A DNA stretch of 64,000 nucleotides. It comes from Poindextera sp035294785 (GTDB lineage: Bacteria > Pseudomonadota > Alphaproteobacteria > Caulobacterales > Caulobacteraceae). The stretch is from positions 1 to 64,000 of the forward strand of contig DATGKF010000138.1 of the NCBI GenBank assembly GCA_035294785.1, in the 5' to 3' direction. Each line of letters begins with the position of its first letter. The first letter of the stretch is position 1. The translations under genes and the position numbers were made by a program. Below the pieces are notes generated by a model. That model was not told the DNA's origin. It was given only the letters and a program-made list of their open reading frames with translations, and did not search any database. This document shows positions 35,001 to 43,460 of this stretch, one piece after another.

Positions 35001-35694
35001 GCATCTGGGTGTTGCGCTCGAAGGCGGTCCAATAGCGCGTGGCTTCGCCGAACGCGGCGCCGCCGAACGGGTCGACCAGCGCGCCGATGTGGACGTACTC
35101 CGGCCGGCTGAGCGCAAAGCCGGCGATGGTGCGCGCCGCGAACAGCACGATGACGCTGACGTAGGTCCAGACCAGCGAGCGGGTGACCGTCGTCAGCGTG
35201 AAGAAGATCGCCGAGGTCAGGAAGATGACCGGCAGCGCCAGCACGAAGTAGCCGTAGAGGTAGTTGCCGGCGATGAACGGTCCCAGCGTCTCCTTGTCGA
35301 CCCAGGGCATCACCGAGCCCAGCGCCAGCCCGATCGACACCGAAAGGAATGAAGTCATCAGCGCCAGGAAGGCGCCGGCGAAGCGGCCGTAGAGGTAGTC
35401 GAACTTGCGCACCGGTGTTGAGCGCAGGATCGCCCCGAAGCCCGTCTCGTCGTCGCGCAGGATGACGTTCCCGACCACGGCCGGCGCCACGAACATGTAG
35501 ATCGTCCCGAACAGCTGGCTGGCCAGGGCGATGACGTAGGCGGAGTTCTTGTGCACGTTGTCCGTCGAGCCGAACGAGACGAAGTCCGACGCGATCAGGG
35601 CGAACGGCAACAGGCTGAAGATGGCGACGGAGATCCAGAAGATCGGCTGCCGCAGCTGGTAGCGGTACTCGAAGCCCGCGATCTTGAAGAACAT
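32086..35694 (-). CDS. ABC-2 permease fused to a C-terminal M1 metallopeptidase domain
   Basis: 1202 residues. The N-terminal half (about 1-620) has two sets of ABC-2 type transmembrane helices (start MFFKIAGFEYRYQLRQPIFW; second set after RTKLDAKQVFLSPGFF). The C-terminal half is an M1 aminopeptidase domain with the zinc motif HELGHQWWAHQ (H940-H944) and the distal glutamate in GEMLSETFAQYSA. Such permease-peptidase fusions are known but uncharacterised. It is expected to sit in the inner membrane with the peptidase outside the cytoplasm; the direction of transport is unproven. The ATPase gene lies 14 bases upstream. Confidence 0.9.
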   Translation of the reverse strand: MFFKIAGFEYRYQLRQPIFWISVAIFSLLPFALIASDFVSFGSTDNVHKNSAYVIALASQLFGTIYMFVAPAVVGNVILRDDETGFGAILRSTPVRKFDYLYGRFAGAFLALMTSFLSVSIGLALGSVMPWVDKETLGPFIAGNYLYGYFVLALPVIFLTSAIFFTLTTVTRSLVWTYVSVIVLFAARTIAGFALSRPEYVHIGALVDPFGGAAFGEATRYWTAFERNTQMPAIAGDLLVNKLIWMTVAAVVLAAAYWLFRFQTAAAGRRSRKARALAEQAAVADVLEQPAMPLAAATKPVFDGRTAFAQLWARTKLDAKQVFLSPGFFVLLGLAAALSLSNLWFSVQATLYGGRLYPVTTLDINTLATIFTFFTQIIAVYFAGELVWREAERKTHEIIDATPLPDWMYVAPKTLAITGVLFSTYVVGVVTAMAFQSAKGFFHYELGEYLLWYVLPNAIDASLVAVLAIFVQSLVPHKFIGWAVMILYVILTGVMGAVGLEHNLYQYGNGPAVPLSDLNGQGHYWIGAYWFRLYWSAFALILLVLAFGLWRRGTETRFLPRLRRLPSRLRGTAGVVAAAALAVFIGSGVYIFINTNVWNVYRNHLDVERMTADYEKKYLRYETLPQPKITFVKANIAIYPHQTRVVTTGGYVIENRSDKPIPDLHVRFQLNLDVKAVYVPGATLTSNDTLFNYRIYHLATPLQPGQSLNIGFVTSHGQKGFKNSGNIVNVMDNGTFVNSNDVMPFIGMDRNQLLVDRAKRRKYGLVPELGQPKLGTPGADQFNGLSRDADWVRADLTVSTDADQTPIAPGYTVSDVTKDGRRTVHTVTDSPMLDFFSAQSGRYAVSTVTYQGIPISVYYDPKHPWNVARIQHAVETGLDYDQANFSRYQFRQVRVLEFPAPQGSFAESFANTIPWSEGIFFIADNRDPDLVDMVTYVGAHELGHQWWAHQVIGADEQGGEMLSETFAQYSAAMAMKKLYGPFMMRKFLRFELDSYLRNRGGSVLEEEPLDRVETQDYVYYRKGSLVMYRLQDEIGEAAVNQALRQLIHDFAFKGPPYPTTADFLKDLRAVTPADKQQLVTDLFQKITLYDIKAVKAVYKKRADGRYDLMLTVDAKKEYDNGQGRPEPAPMNETVDVGAFDVEPATHGYGPKDVIALERVPIHSGLQVIDLIVNRAPKFAGVDPFNTMITRDSEATITKAMAG

Positions 35695-35708
35695 CTGGGC
35701 CGCTCCGC

Positions 35709-36599
35709 TCAGGCGGCCAGCCGGCCGGCGGCCAGCGTCGAGAAGTAGACGTCCTCGAGGCCGCCCTGCACCTGCGTGAAGCCCTCGCCGGGGTCGCCCT
35801 CGGAGAGCACGTGCACGACGGTGCGGCCGGCGAACAGCCGGGTGGAGATGACCTGGCGGCGCGTGCGGACATCCTCCAGCTCCGCCTTGGTCATCGTCTT
35901 CATCCAGATGCGGCCGTTCAGTTGCGCGATCAGCTCGACCGGCGAGCCTTCGCGCACGATGCGGCCGAGCGCGATGATGGCCATGCGCGGGCAAAGATCC
36001 GAGACGTCCTCGACGATATGGGTGGAGAGGATCACGGCCACGTTCTCGCCGATCTCGGCCAACAGGTTGAGGAAGCGCAGCCGCTCCTCCGGGTCGAGGC
36101 CGGCGGTGGGCTCATCGACAATGATCAGCTCCGGGTCGCCGATCAGCGCCTGGGCGATGCCGAAACGCTGGCGCATGCCGCCCGAGTAGCCGGCCAGCGC
36201 TTTCTTGCGCACTTCCCAGAGGTTGGTCTGGTTGAGCAGGTGTTCGACGGCCGCCTTTCGCGCCTTGGCGTCGGCGAGCCCTTTCAGAATGGCCATGTGG
36301 TCCAGCATCTCGAGGGCCGAGACGCGCGGGTAGACGCCGAAGTCCTGCGGCAGGTAGCCCAGGCGGCGGCGCACCGCCGTCGGGTCCTTGATCACGTCGA
36401 TGTCGCCGAACCGGATCGACCCCGAGGTCGGCGCCTGCAGCGTGGCGATCGTGCGCATCAGCGTCGACTTGCCGGCCCCGTTCGGGCCGAGCAGACCATA
36501 GAGCCCGGGCGGAATCTCCAGTGTCACCGCGTCCAGGGCCTTGGTCCCGTTGGGATAGACGTGCGTCAGGTGGGTGATGCTGAGCGTGCGTTCGACCAT
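35709..36599 (-). CDS. ABC transporter ATP-binding protein
   Basis: 296 residues. Walker A GPNGAGKSTLMR, signature YSGGMRQRFG, Walker B LIIVDEPTAGLD and H-loop STHIVED are all present, with a C-terminal extension of about 70 residues. It is the energising subunit for the permease-peptidase fusion next to it. It starts about 70 bases from the AT-rich palindrome at 36672-36683, which probably belongs to its control region. Confidence 0.94.
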   Translation of the reverse strand: MVERTLSITHLTHVYPNGTKALDAVTLEIPPGLYGLLGPNGAGKSTLMRTIATLQAPTSGSIRFGDIDVIKDPTAVRRRLGYLPQDFGVYPRVSALEMLDHMAILKGLADAKARKAAVEHLLNQTNLWEVRKKALAGYSGGMRQRFGIAQALIGDPELIIVDEPTAGLDPEERLRFLNLLAEIGENVAVILSTHIVEDVSDLCPRMAIIALGRIVREGSPVELIAQLNGRIWMKTMTKAELEDVRTRRQVISTRLFAGRTVVHVLSEGDPGEGFTQVQGGLEDVYFSTLAAGRLAA

Positions 36600-36671
36600 C
36601 GGTCCCTCTCTTGGCCGCGTCCGCGGCGTAGGCTCAAGCGCATGCCATGTTAGCCGGCGCGGCAGAGTTAG

Positions 36672-36683
36672 TTGTAATTACAA
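36672..36683. promoter_or_regulatory. AT-rich 12-bp palindrome TTGTAATTACAA
   Basis: A perfect palindrome in an otherwise GC-rich stretch, 73 bases before the ABC ATPase start (opposite strand) and in the gap to the sulfatase gene. AT-rich symmetric sites of this length are typical of GntR/PadR-type operators. No regulator gene is close by. Confidence 0.45.
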
Positions 36684-36722
36684 ATAAGCAACCCCAGGCG
36701 CCGGCGGCGCGGGGACCTATAT

Positions 36723-36738
36723 GTCACCTATAGGTGAC
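36723..36738. promoter_or_regulatory. 16-bp palindrome GTCACCTATAGGTGAC with helical-turn direct repeat
   Basis: The palindrome is exact. In addition ACCTATA occurs at 36715-36721 and 36726-36732, 11 bases (one helical turn) apart. It lies in the 257-base gap between the ABC exporter operon and the sulfatase gene and could serve either promoter. Confidence 0.5.
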
Positions 36739-36856
36739 GCGATATCGCATGCTCCGCGGCCGGGCAAGGGGCTCATTGCGAGCGGCGCGCGGCGCCTCCC
36801 CTCCGGCGGCGATCCGCACTAGCTTGTGAATCCTCGCGCGCCTGGAGGGCCGACCT

Positions 36857-38377
36857 TTGCCGCCCCTGAACGTCCTCTTCATCACCGCCGATCAGTGGCG
36901 CGGCGACTGCCTGTCCGGCCTCGGCCATCCCGTGGTCAGGACGCCCAACCTGGATGCGCTGGCCGGCGAAGGCGTGCACTTCACCCGCCACTTCGCCAAC
37001 ACCGCGCCGTGCGGGCCTAGCCGCGCGACGCTGCACACGGGCCTTTATCTGCAGAACCATCGCAGCCACGCGAACGGGACGCCGCTCGATGCGCGCCACA
37101 CCAACTGGGCGCTCGAGGCGGCGAGGCTTGGCTACGATCCGGTGCTCTACGGCTACACCGACACCAGCGTCGACCCGCGCAGCGTGGCCGAGGACGATCC
37201 CTGGCTGAACACCTACGAGGGCCCGCTGCCCGGTATCCGCATCGGCTGCCTTCTGGACGGGGAGCCGAAGCCGTGGACGGACTGGCTGAAGGCCAAGGGC
37301 TACAAGACGCCGTCGAACCCGACGCACGCGTATGGCTATCGCGAGCCCGGTCCGGACTACGAGGACGGCCTCGCCCATCCCCGCCCGCTCGCCTTTCCGG
37401 CAGAGGCCGATGACACGGCTTTCCTCGTCGAGCGGCTGACGGAATACCTGGCGGGCGCAAAGGACCCCTTCGTCGCTCACCTATCGCTGCTGCGCCCGCA
37501 TCCGCCCTTCGTTGCCCCGGAGCCCTACAACGCGCTCTACGACCCCGCCGACTTGCCGGACTTCGTGCGGGCGGACAGCGTCGATGAGGAGAGCCAGCAG
37601 CATCCCTGGCTGGCCTGGCGCCTGGCCCGGCGGGAGTTTCGCGCCACCGACAACGATCTGCGTCTCCGCCGCCTGAAAGCCGCCTACTACGGCCTGATGA
37701 CCCGCGTCGACGACGCGATCGGCGGGCTGATGACGTTCATGCGCTCGTCCGGACTGATCGACCGTACCCTGATCATCTTCACCTCTGACCACGGCGAGGA
37801 GATGGGCGACCACTGGTTGCTGGGCAAAGGCGGCTACTTCGACGGCTCGTTCCACATTCCGCTGATCATCCGCGACCCGCGCGCCCGCGCCGACGCGAGC
37901 CGCGGGCTCAAGGTCGAGGCCTTCAGCGAGAACGTGGACGTCATGCCGACCCTTCTGGAGGCGATCGGCGCCGAAGTCCCGCGCACATGCGATGGCCGCA
38001 GCCTCGCGCCCTTCCTGACAGGCAAAGGGGCGCCGGCGAGCTGGCGCGCGGGCGCGCATTGGGAATACGACTTCCGCGACGACGCTGCGACCGCCGCCGG
38101 CGAACATGATCTCACCCCGGACCAATGCGCCCTGAACGTGCTCCGCGGCGAGCGCTACAAGTACGTCCACTTCACCCGCTTGCCGCCGCTTCTGTTCGAC
38201 CTCGCCCGCGATCCGCACGAGACCACCAATCTGGCCGGCGATCCCGACCACGCGGCGATCGTGATGGAGAGCGCCCAGGCGCTGCTCTCCTGGCGCATGA
38301 CCCACGACGAGCGGACGCTGACTCACCTTAGGCTCACGCCCAAGGGCGTCGTCACCGAGGCGGCCGCCCGCTACTGA
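36857..38377 (+). CDS. Sulfatase/phosphonate monoester hydrolase (alkaline phosphatase superfamily)
   Basis: 506 residues from TTG at 36857, preceded by GGAGGG. LFITADQWRGDC is the metal-binding N-terminus. APCGPSRATLHTG is the C-x-P-S-R motif (C52), where cysteine is converted to formylglycine. FTSDHGEEMGDH supplies metal-binding D and H. The length and DQWRGD start resemble rhizobial phosphonate monoester hydrolases more than arylsulfatases. It has no signal peptide, so it acts in the cytoplasm. Confidence 0.9.
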   Translation: MPPLNVLFITADQWRGDCLSGLGHPVVRTPNLDALAGEGVHFTRHFANTAPCGPSRATLHTGLYLQNHRSHANGTPLDARHTNWALEAARLGYDPVLYGYTDTSVDPRSVAEDDPWLNTYEGPLPGIRIGCLLDGEPKPWTDWLKAKGYKTPSNPTHAYGYREPGPDYEDGLAHPRPLAFPAEADDTAFLVERLTEYLAGAKDPFVAHLSLLRPHPPFVAPEPYNALYDPADLPDFVRADSVDEESQQHPWLAWRLARREFRATDNDLRLRRLKAAYYGLMTRVDDAIGGLMTFMRSSGLIDRTLIIFTSDHGEEMGDHWLLGKGGYFDGSFHIPLIIRDPRARADASRGLKVEAFSENVDVMPTLLEAIGAEVPRTCDGRSLAPFLTGKGAPASWRAGAHWEYDFRDDAATAAGEHDLTPDQCALNVLRGERYKYVHFTRLPPLLFDLARDPHETTNLAGDPDHAAIVMESAQALLSWRMTHDERTLTHLRLTPKGVVTEAAARY

Positions 38378-38455
38378 GTCGCTCGCGCCGTTGCCTTCGG
38401 CCACGGCGTGCGGGATGAAGACAGCCATGCAGTCTCCACGTCATCGAGGCGGCCG

Positions 38456-40708
38456 ATGAGCGCGTTCGCCGGCCTGCGCGTCCTCGATTGCGCTCACGGA
38501 ATGGCCGGGTCTCTGGCGGCGATGCTGCTGGCCGACTTCGAGGCCGAGGTGCTCAAGATCGACCCGCCCGGCGGCGATCCCTCCGGCCAAAAGCCGGGCG
38601 CCGTCGCCTGGAATCGCAACAAGCATCGCCTGACGCTCGATCTTGCCGAGGACGACGATCGCGCCCGCTTCGAGGGCCTGCTGGCCGGCGCCGACGTCGC
38701 CATCTTCGACCTCGCGCCCAGTGTCATGGCTGCGCTCGGCCTGACGGGCGAGGCGCTCGCGGCCGCACACCCGCGTCTCGTGCACCTTTGGGCGCCGCCG
38801 TTCGGGACGACCGGCGAGTGGAGCGAACTCCCCGCCCATCACGCCACGCTGACGGGGCTCTCTGGCTCGGCTTTCCGGCAGGGGTCTTACGCCGATCAGC
38901 CCGTCTGGCACGTTGCGCCTTTGGTGCACTACGCTCAGGCGATGCTGGGCGCCGCGGCCACCGCCGCCGCCCTCTACGAGCGCGCCGCCAGCGGGCTCGG
39001 CCAGCCGGTCGTGGTCAGCGGCCTGCACGCCATGGCCGAGACGGCCTGCCCGATCAGCGCGCTCGGCGCGCCAGCGTTGCCGCGTGGCCGGCCGACGGGC
39101 GGGTCGCCCAGCTACCGGCTTTACCAGTGCGGCGATGGGGAGTGGCTCTTCCTCGGTACGCTCTTCTCGCACTTCTTCATGCGCGCGCTCGAGGCGCTCG
39201 AGCTCGAGGATCTCGACGTCTTCGATATCGGCGAGGCGATCCAGGACAAGCTGCTGTCCGCGCCGCGGGCGCACTGGCTCGACCTCTTCCGCGCCAGCGA
39301 CGTGCCCGCCGGCCCGGTCGGGCGCCGCGGCGACTGGCTCGCCAGCGAGATCATCCAGGCGAACGGTTTGTGCGCCGAGCTCGACCACCCGGTGCTCGGC
39401 CGCATCGCCATGCCCGGCCCGCCGGCCAAGCTGGAGGCGACGCCCGCGTCCGTGCGCCACCTCGCTGCGCCGGCGACGCCCGAACAAATCGCCGCCTTCG
39501 CCGCGCCGCAGCCGACGCCGGCGCTCGACGCAACGCCCCGGCGCACGCTGCCGCTCGAGGGTGTGCGCGTGCTCGATCTCGGCACCGTCATCGCCGGCAC
39601 CTACGCGGCCACCATCCTCGCCAACTTCGGCGCCGACGTGGTCAAGGTCGAGCCGGCCGACGGCGACCCGTTCCGCTCGGGCGGGCCGGGCTTCATCAAC
39701 TACAACCGCGGCAAGCGCGGGCTTGGCCTCGACCTCAAGGCCGAGAAGGGCCGCGCCCTCTTCCTCGACATGGCCAAGGACGCCGATGTCGTTCTCGACA
39801 ACTATCGCCTCGGCGTGCGCGAGCGGCTGGGCGTCGCCTATCCGGCGCTGGCCGCCGTCAATCCGCGCATCATCTCCTGCTCGGCCAACAGCTACGGGTC
39901 TAAAGGATCTGACGCCCGCCTTCCCGGCTTCGATCCGCTGCTGCAGGCTCGCAGCGGCATGATGGCCGCGCAGGGCGGGGAGGGGGGCGAACCCGTTTTC
40001 CACACGATCCCGATCAACGATGTGGCCACCGCCGCGCTGACCAGCTTCGCCATCATCGCCGCCCTCTACGCGCGGGAAACGACCGGGGCGGGCCAGAACA
40101 TCGAGACCAGCCTGGCGGCGGCCAGCGCCTTCTACCAGTTCGGCGAACTCGTCGACTACGAGGGCCGCATTCCTGCGCCGCAAGGGTCGCGTGACTGCCT
40201 CGGCTTTGCCGCTCTCGACCGCTTCTACCGCTGCGCCGACGGCTGGCTGACGCTCGCCGCGACGGCGCCGGCCCACTTCGACGCGATCGCCGAGGCGCTT
40301 CGCCATCCCGAATGGTCCGAGCGTTGGGGTGGCGGGGCCGCGCTGGGCGAGCCGCGTGACGGCGACCTCGCCGAGGCGCTCGCCGAGGCCTTCGTCGAGC
40401 AACGCCGCGACGCTGTCGTCGCCGCTCTGACGGCGGCCGGGGCGCCATGCGCGCCGGTGCTGCGCGGCGATGAGGCGCAACGGACCGAGTTCTTCTGGGA
40501 CAACGGCTACTATCAGATCTACGCCCACCCGCTCGGCGGCGAGATGATCGGCAGTCGCGGCTTCGCCCAGTTCAACGGCGTCCAGGCGGCGTTCCAACGG
40601 CTGAACCCCGGCCTTGGCGAACATGGAGTCGAGGTGCTGGTCGACTATGGCGTCGAGCGTCAGCGCATCGTTGAACTGGCCCGCGAACGCGTCATCTTCC
40701 GCGGATGA
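38456..40708 (+). CDS. Tandem CaiB/BaiF (class III) CoA-transferase-like protein
   Basis: 750 residues made of two CaiB domains: N-half 1-355 (LRVLDCAHGMAGSLAAMLLADF) and C-half 366-750 (VRVLDLGTVIAGTYAATILANFGADVVKVEP). Single-domain relatives have about 400 residues. The catalytic aspartate of the family follows a GxGQ-x-[VI] motif (as in GQ-x-VD-V-S); here it is V186 in the N-half (GQPVVVS) and E550 in the C-half (GQNIETS). So the N-half is probably inactive and the C-half non-canonical. Its stop overlaps the PLP enzyme start by 4 bases. Confidence 0.88.
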   Translation: MSAFAGLRVLDCAHGMAGSLAAMLLADFEAEVLKIDPPGGDPSGQKPGAVAWNRNKHRLTLDLAEDDDRARFEGLLAGADVAIFDLAPSVMAALGLTGEALAAAHPRLVHLWAPPFGTTGEWSELPAHHATLTGLSGSAFRQGSYADQPVWHVAPLVHYAQAMLGAAATAAALYERAASGLGQPVVVSGLHAMAETACPISALGAPALPRGRPTGGSPSYRLYQCGDGEWLFLGTLFSHFFMRALEALELEDLDVFDIGEAIQDKLLSAPRAHWLDLFRASDVPAGPVGRRGDWLASEIIQANGLCAELDHPVLGRIAMPGPPAKLEATPASVRHLAAPATPEQIAAFAAPQPTPALDATPRRTLPLEGVRVLDLGTVIAGTYAATILANFGADVVKVEPADGDPFRSGGPGFINYNRGKRGLGLDLKAEKGRALFLDMAKDADVVLDNYRLGVRERLGVAYPALAAVNPRIISCSANSYGSKGSDARLPGFDPLLQARSGMMAAQGGEGGEPVFHTIPINDVATAALTSFAIIAALYARETTGAGQNIETSLAAASAFYQFGELVDYEGRIPAPQGSRDCLGFAALDRFYRCADGWLTLAATAPAHFDAIAEALRHPEWSERWGGGAALGEPRDGDLAEALAEAFVEQRRDAVVAALTAAGAPCAPVLRGDEAQRTEFFWDNGYYQIYAHPLGGEMIGSRGFAQFNGVQAAFQRLNPGLGEHGVEVLVDYGVERQRIVELARERVIFRG

Positions 40709-41652
40709 GTCTTTCCGATCCCGCCACGGCGATCGCGGCCGCCCGCGAGCGCATCGCCCCTTTCGTCCACCGCACGCCGGTGCTCACCAGCCGCCGCGTC
40801 GACGCCATCGCCGGCGCGAGCCTCGTCTTCAAGTGCGAGAACTTTCAGCGCGGCGGCGCTTTCAAGGCGCGCGGGGCCTTCAACGCGGTCATGTCGCTGT
40901 CCGACGACGAGGCCGCCGGCGGCGTTTGCACCCACTCCTCCGGCAACCACGGTGCGGCGCTGGCGCTGGCGGCCCAAACGCGCGCCATTCCCTGCCACGT
41001 CGTCATCCCCGCCAACACCGCCGGAGCCAAGCGGGCCGCGATCGATGGCTACGGCGCCATCATCCACGTCTGCGAGCCCACGATGGCGGCTCGCGAGGCG
41101 TTGGCCGCCCAAGTCATGGCCGAGACTGGCGCGGTCTTCGTGCACCCCTACGACAACGATGTCGTCATCGCCGGCGCGGCGACCGCGGCGGCCGAGCTGA
41201 TCGAGCAGGCGCCGGATCTCGACATCATCGTCGCCCCGATCGGCGGCGGCGGCCTGATTTCGGGCACGAGCCTCAGCGCGCGCGCCTTTGGCCACGGCGT
41301 GGCCGTGATCGGCGCCGAGCCGGCCGGCGCGGATGACGCGGCCCGCTCCTTTGTCGCCCGCCAGGTCATCCCGCAGACAAACCCCCAGACCATCGCCGAC
41401 GGGCTTCGCGCCTCGCTCAGCGAGCGCACCCTGCGCTACATGCTGCGGGGCGTCGCCGAGGTGGTGACCGCGCCGGAGTTCGCCATCGTCGACGCCATGC
41501 GGCTCGTCTGGTCGGCGATGAAGATCCTCATCGAACCCTCGTCGGCCGTCCCGCTCGCGGCGATGCTGGAGAGCCGCAAGCCCTTCGCCGGCCGCCGCGT
41601 GGGCGTCATCCTCACCGGCGGCAACGTCGACCTCGACCACCTGCCCTGGTGA
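40705..41652 (+). CDS. PLP-dependent threonine/serine dehydratase (catabolic or racemase type)
   Basis: 315 residues, with no ACT regulatory domain, so closer to catabolic threonine dehydratase or serine racemase than biosynthetic IlvA. FKCENFQRGGAFKARGA carries the PLP lysine, SSGNHGAALALAA the phosphate-side loop and GGGGLISGTSL the PLP-phosphate glycines. ATGA overlap with the CoA-transferase gene implies co-translation. Confidence 0.9.
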   Translation: MSLSDPATAIAAARERIAPFVHRTPVLTSRRVDAIAGASLVFKCENFQRGGAFKARGAFNAVMSLSDDEAAGGVCTHSSGNHGAALALAAQTRAIPCHVVIPANTAGAKRAAIDGYGAIIHVCEPTMAAREALAAQVMAETGAVFVHPYDNDVVIAGAATAAAELIEQAPDLDIIVAPIGGGGLISGTSLSARAFGHGVAVIGAEPAGADDAARSFVARQVIPQTNPQTIADGLRASLSERTLRYMLRGVAEVVTAPEFAIVDAMRLVWSAMKILIEPSSAVPLAAMLESRKPFAGRRVGVILTGGNVDLDHLPW

Positions 41653-41655
41653 GCC

Positions 41656-43353
41656 CTAGACCGCCGCTTCCGTTTTCAGCGTTTCGCGCAGTTCGCGCTT
41701 GAGGAACTTGCCATTCGCGTTGCGAGGCAGGGGCTGGTCGAGGATCCAGATGTAGCGCGGGATTTTGTGGCGGGCGATCAGCGGGGCGCAGTGCTCGCGG
41801 AGTTCATCCGCGCTCACCTGTTCCGCCGGTCGCAGCACCACGGCCACGCCCACCTCTTCGCCAAGCCGCGGATCGGGGACGCCGAACACCGAGCATTCGG
41901 CCACCGCCGGGTGCTTGTGCAACGCCGCCTCGACCTCGGCGCAATAGATGTTCTCGCCGCCGCGCAGCACCATGTCCTTCTTGCGGTCGACGATGTAGAT
42001 GAAGCCGTCCTTGTCCAGGTAGGCGACGTCGCCGGTGTGCAGCCAGCCGTCGGTGATCGACTCCGCCGTCGCCTCGGGCCGGTTGATGTAGCCCTTGATG
42101 ACCGAGGCGCCCTTCACCCAGAGCTCGCCGCGTTCGCCCTCGGGCAACGGCTTGCCGTCCTCGTCGACCACCATGACATCGAAGCTCGGCATCGCCCGGC
42201 CGCAGCTCTCCGGCTTGTCGACGAAGAAGTCGCCGGAGATGGCGGTGATGATCCCCGACGTCTCGGTCATGCCATAGCCGGTGTTCGGCCGGGCGGTCGC
42301 GACGGCCGAGTCGATCTTCGCGACCAGGTCCGGCTGCAGCTGCGCCCCGCCGCCGCCCACCGCCTGCAGGCTCGAGGTGTCGTACTTGCCGAAGTCGGGG
42401 TGGGCGATCAGCTCGCGCGCCATCACCGGCACGCCGCCGGCCGAGGTGCAGCGCTCGCGCTCGATCAGCTTCAGCGCCTCGCCCGCATCCCAGCGGTACA
42501 TCAGGATCATCTTGCCGCCCGCCGCGGTCGTCGCGTAGGCGCCGCAGTTGTTGGCGGTGACGTGGAACATCGGCGTCGTCACCAACGTGGATGGCGGAGG
42601 CGGCGCGGCGGTCGGCGCGGTCACGCCGGTCGCCCGCATCGTCGCCAGTGTCTGCGCCTGGCCGGCGAACATCATGTTCCAGAGGTTGTTGATGCAGCTG
42701 CGATGCGTGAGTTCGGCGCCCTTCGGGGAGCCGGTGGTGCCCGAGGTGTAGAAGATCGAAAGGTCGCTGTCGGGGTCGATGGTCACGTCCGGCATGGCGC
42801 CGCCGTGCGCGATGACATCGGACCAGGCGACGGCGCCGGGGGGCGGCGCCTCGACGCGCGTCGCCACCAGGATCGTGTCGCCCAGCATCTCCGGCTGCTC
42901 GAGCATGCGGGCGATGCGTTCGCCGTCGGCGAACAGCACCTTGGCCGATGCGTCCTTCATCCCGTAGGCCATCTCGGCGGCGGTCCACCAGGCGTTCATG
43001 CCGACGCAGGCCGCGCCAATGCAGGCGCAAGCCCAGTAGATCAGGAGCCACTCCGGATAGTTGCGCATGGCGATCGAAACGCGGTCGCCGGGCTTCACAC
43101 CCTTGGCGATCAGCCAGTTGGCGATCGAGGCGACCTGCCGGTGCGCCTCCGCATAGGTGATCCGCTCGTCGCCATAGACGAGGTAGTCGCGCTCAGCAAA
43201 GGCGGCGGTCGAAAGCCAGAGGTCGCGCACGCTCGGGTTGGCGTTCTTGAACGTCTTGATCGGCAGCCCGCCGACCACGACCTCCGTGACCTCGAACGGC
43301 GCGCCGGGCGCCGTCAGTTCCGCCCAGGCCTTGTCGAGTTCGGCGTAGTGCAT
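41656..43353 (-). CDS. Acyl-CoA synthetase (AMP-binding)
   Basis: 565 residues from ATG at 43353. YTSGTTGSPKGAELTH is the P-loop, GYGMTETSG the adenine motif, GWLHTGDVAYLDKDGFIYIVDRKKDMVLRGGENIYCAEVE the hinge and PRNANGKFLKREL the adenylation lysine. Substrate class is uncertain. It converges on the PLP enzyme gene at 41652 with a 3-base gap. Confidence 0.92.
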   Translation of the reverse strand: MHYAELDKAWAELTAPGAPFEVTEVVVGGLPIKTFKNANPSVRDLWLSTAAFAERDYLVYGDERITYAEAHRQVASIANWLIAKGVKPGDRVSIAMRNYPEWLLIYWACACIGAACVGMNAWWTAAEMAYGMKDASAKVLFADGERIARMLEQPEMLGDTILVATRVEAPPPGAVAWSDVIAHGGAMPDVTIDPDSDLSIFYTSGTTGSPKGAELTHRSCINNLWNMMFAGQAQTLATMRATGVTAPTAAPPPPSTLVTTPMFHVTANNCGAYATTAAGGKMILMYRWDAGEALKLIERERCTSAGGVPVMARELIAHPDFGKYDTSSLQAVGGGGAQLQPDLVAKIDSAVATARPNTGYGMTETSGIITAISGDFFVDKPESCGRAMPSFDVMVVDEDGKPLPEGERGELWVKGASVIKGYINRPEATAESITDGWLHTGDVAYLDKDGFIYIVDRKKDMVLRGGENIYCAEVEAALHKHPAVAECSVFGVPDPRLGEEVGVAVVLRPAEQVSADELREHCAPLIARHKIPRYIWILDQPLPRNANGKFLKRELRETLKTEAAV

Positions 43354-43460
43354 GAGCGTCCAATCCTTCCGCCGGCGCCGTGACGGGCCGGCTCGTCGCC
43401 GGCATTTCCTAACCCGAAGGGTCGGCCCGGCGCGAGGGCGCCGTCGCGTCAGCCGCTCGC

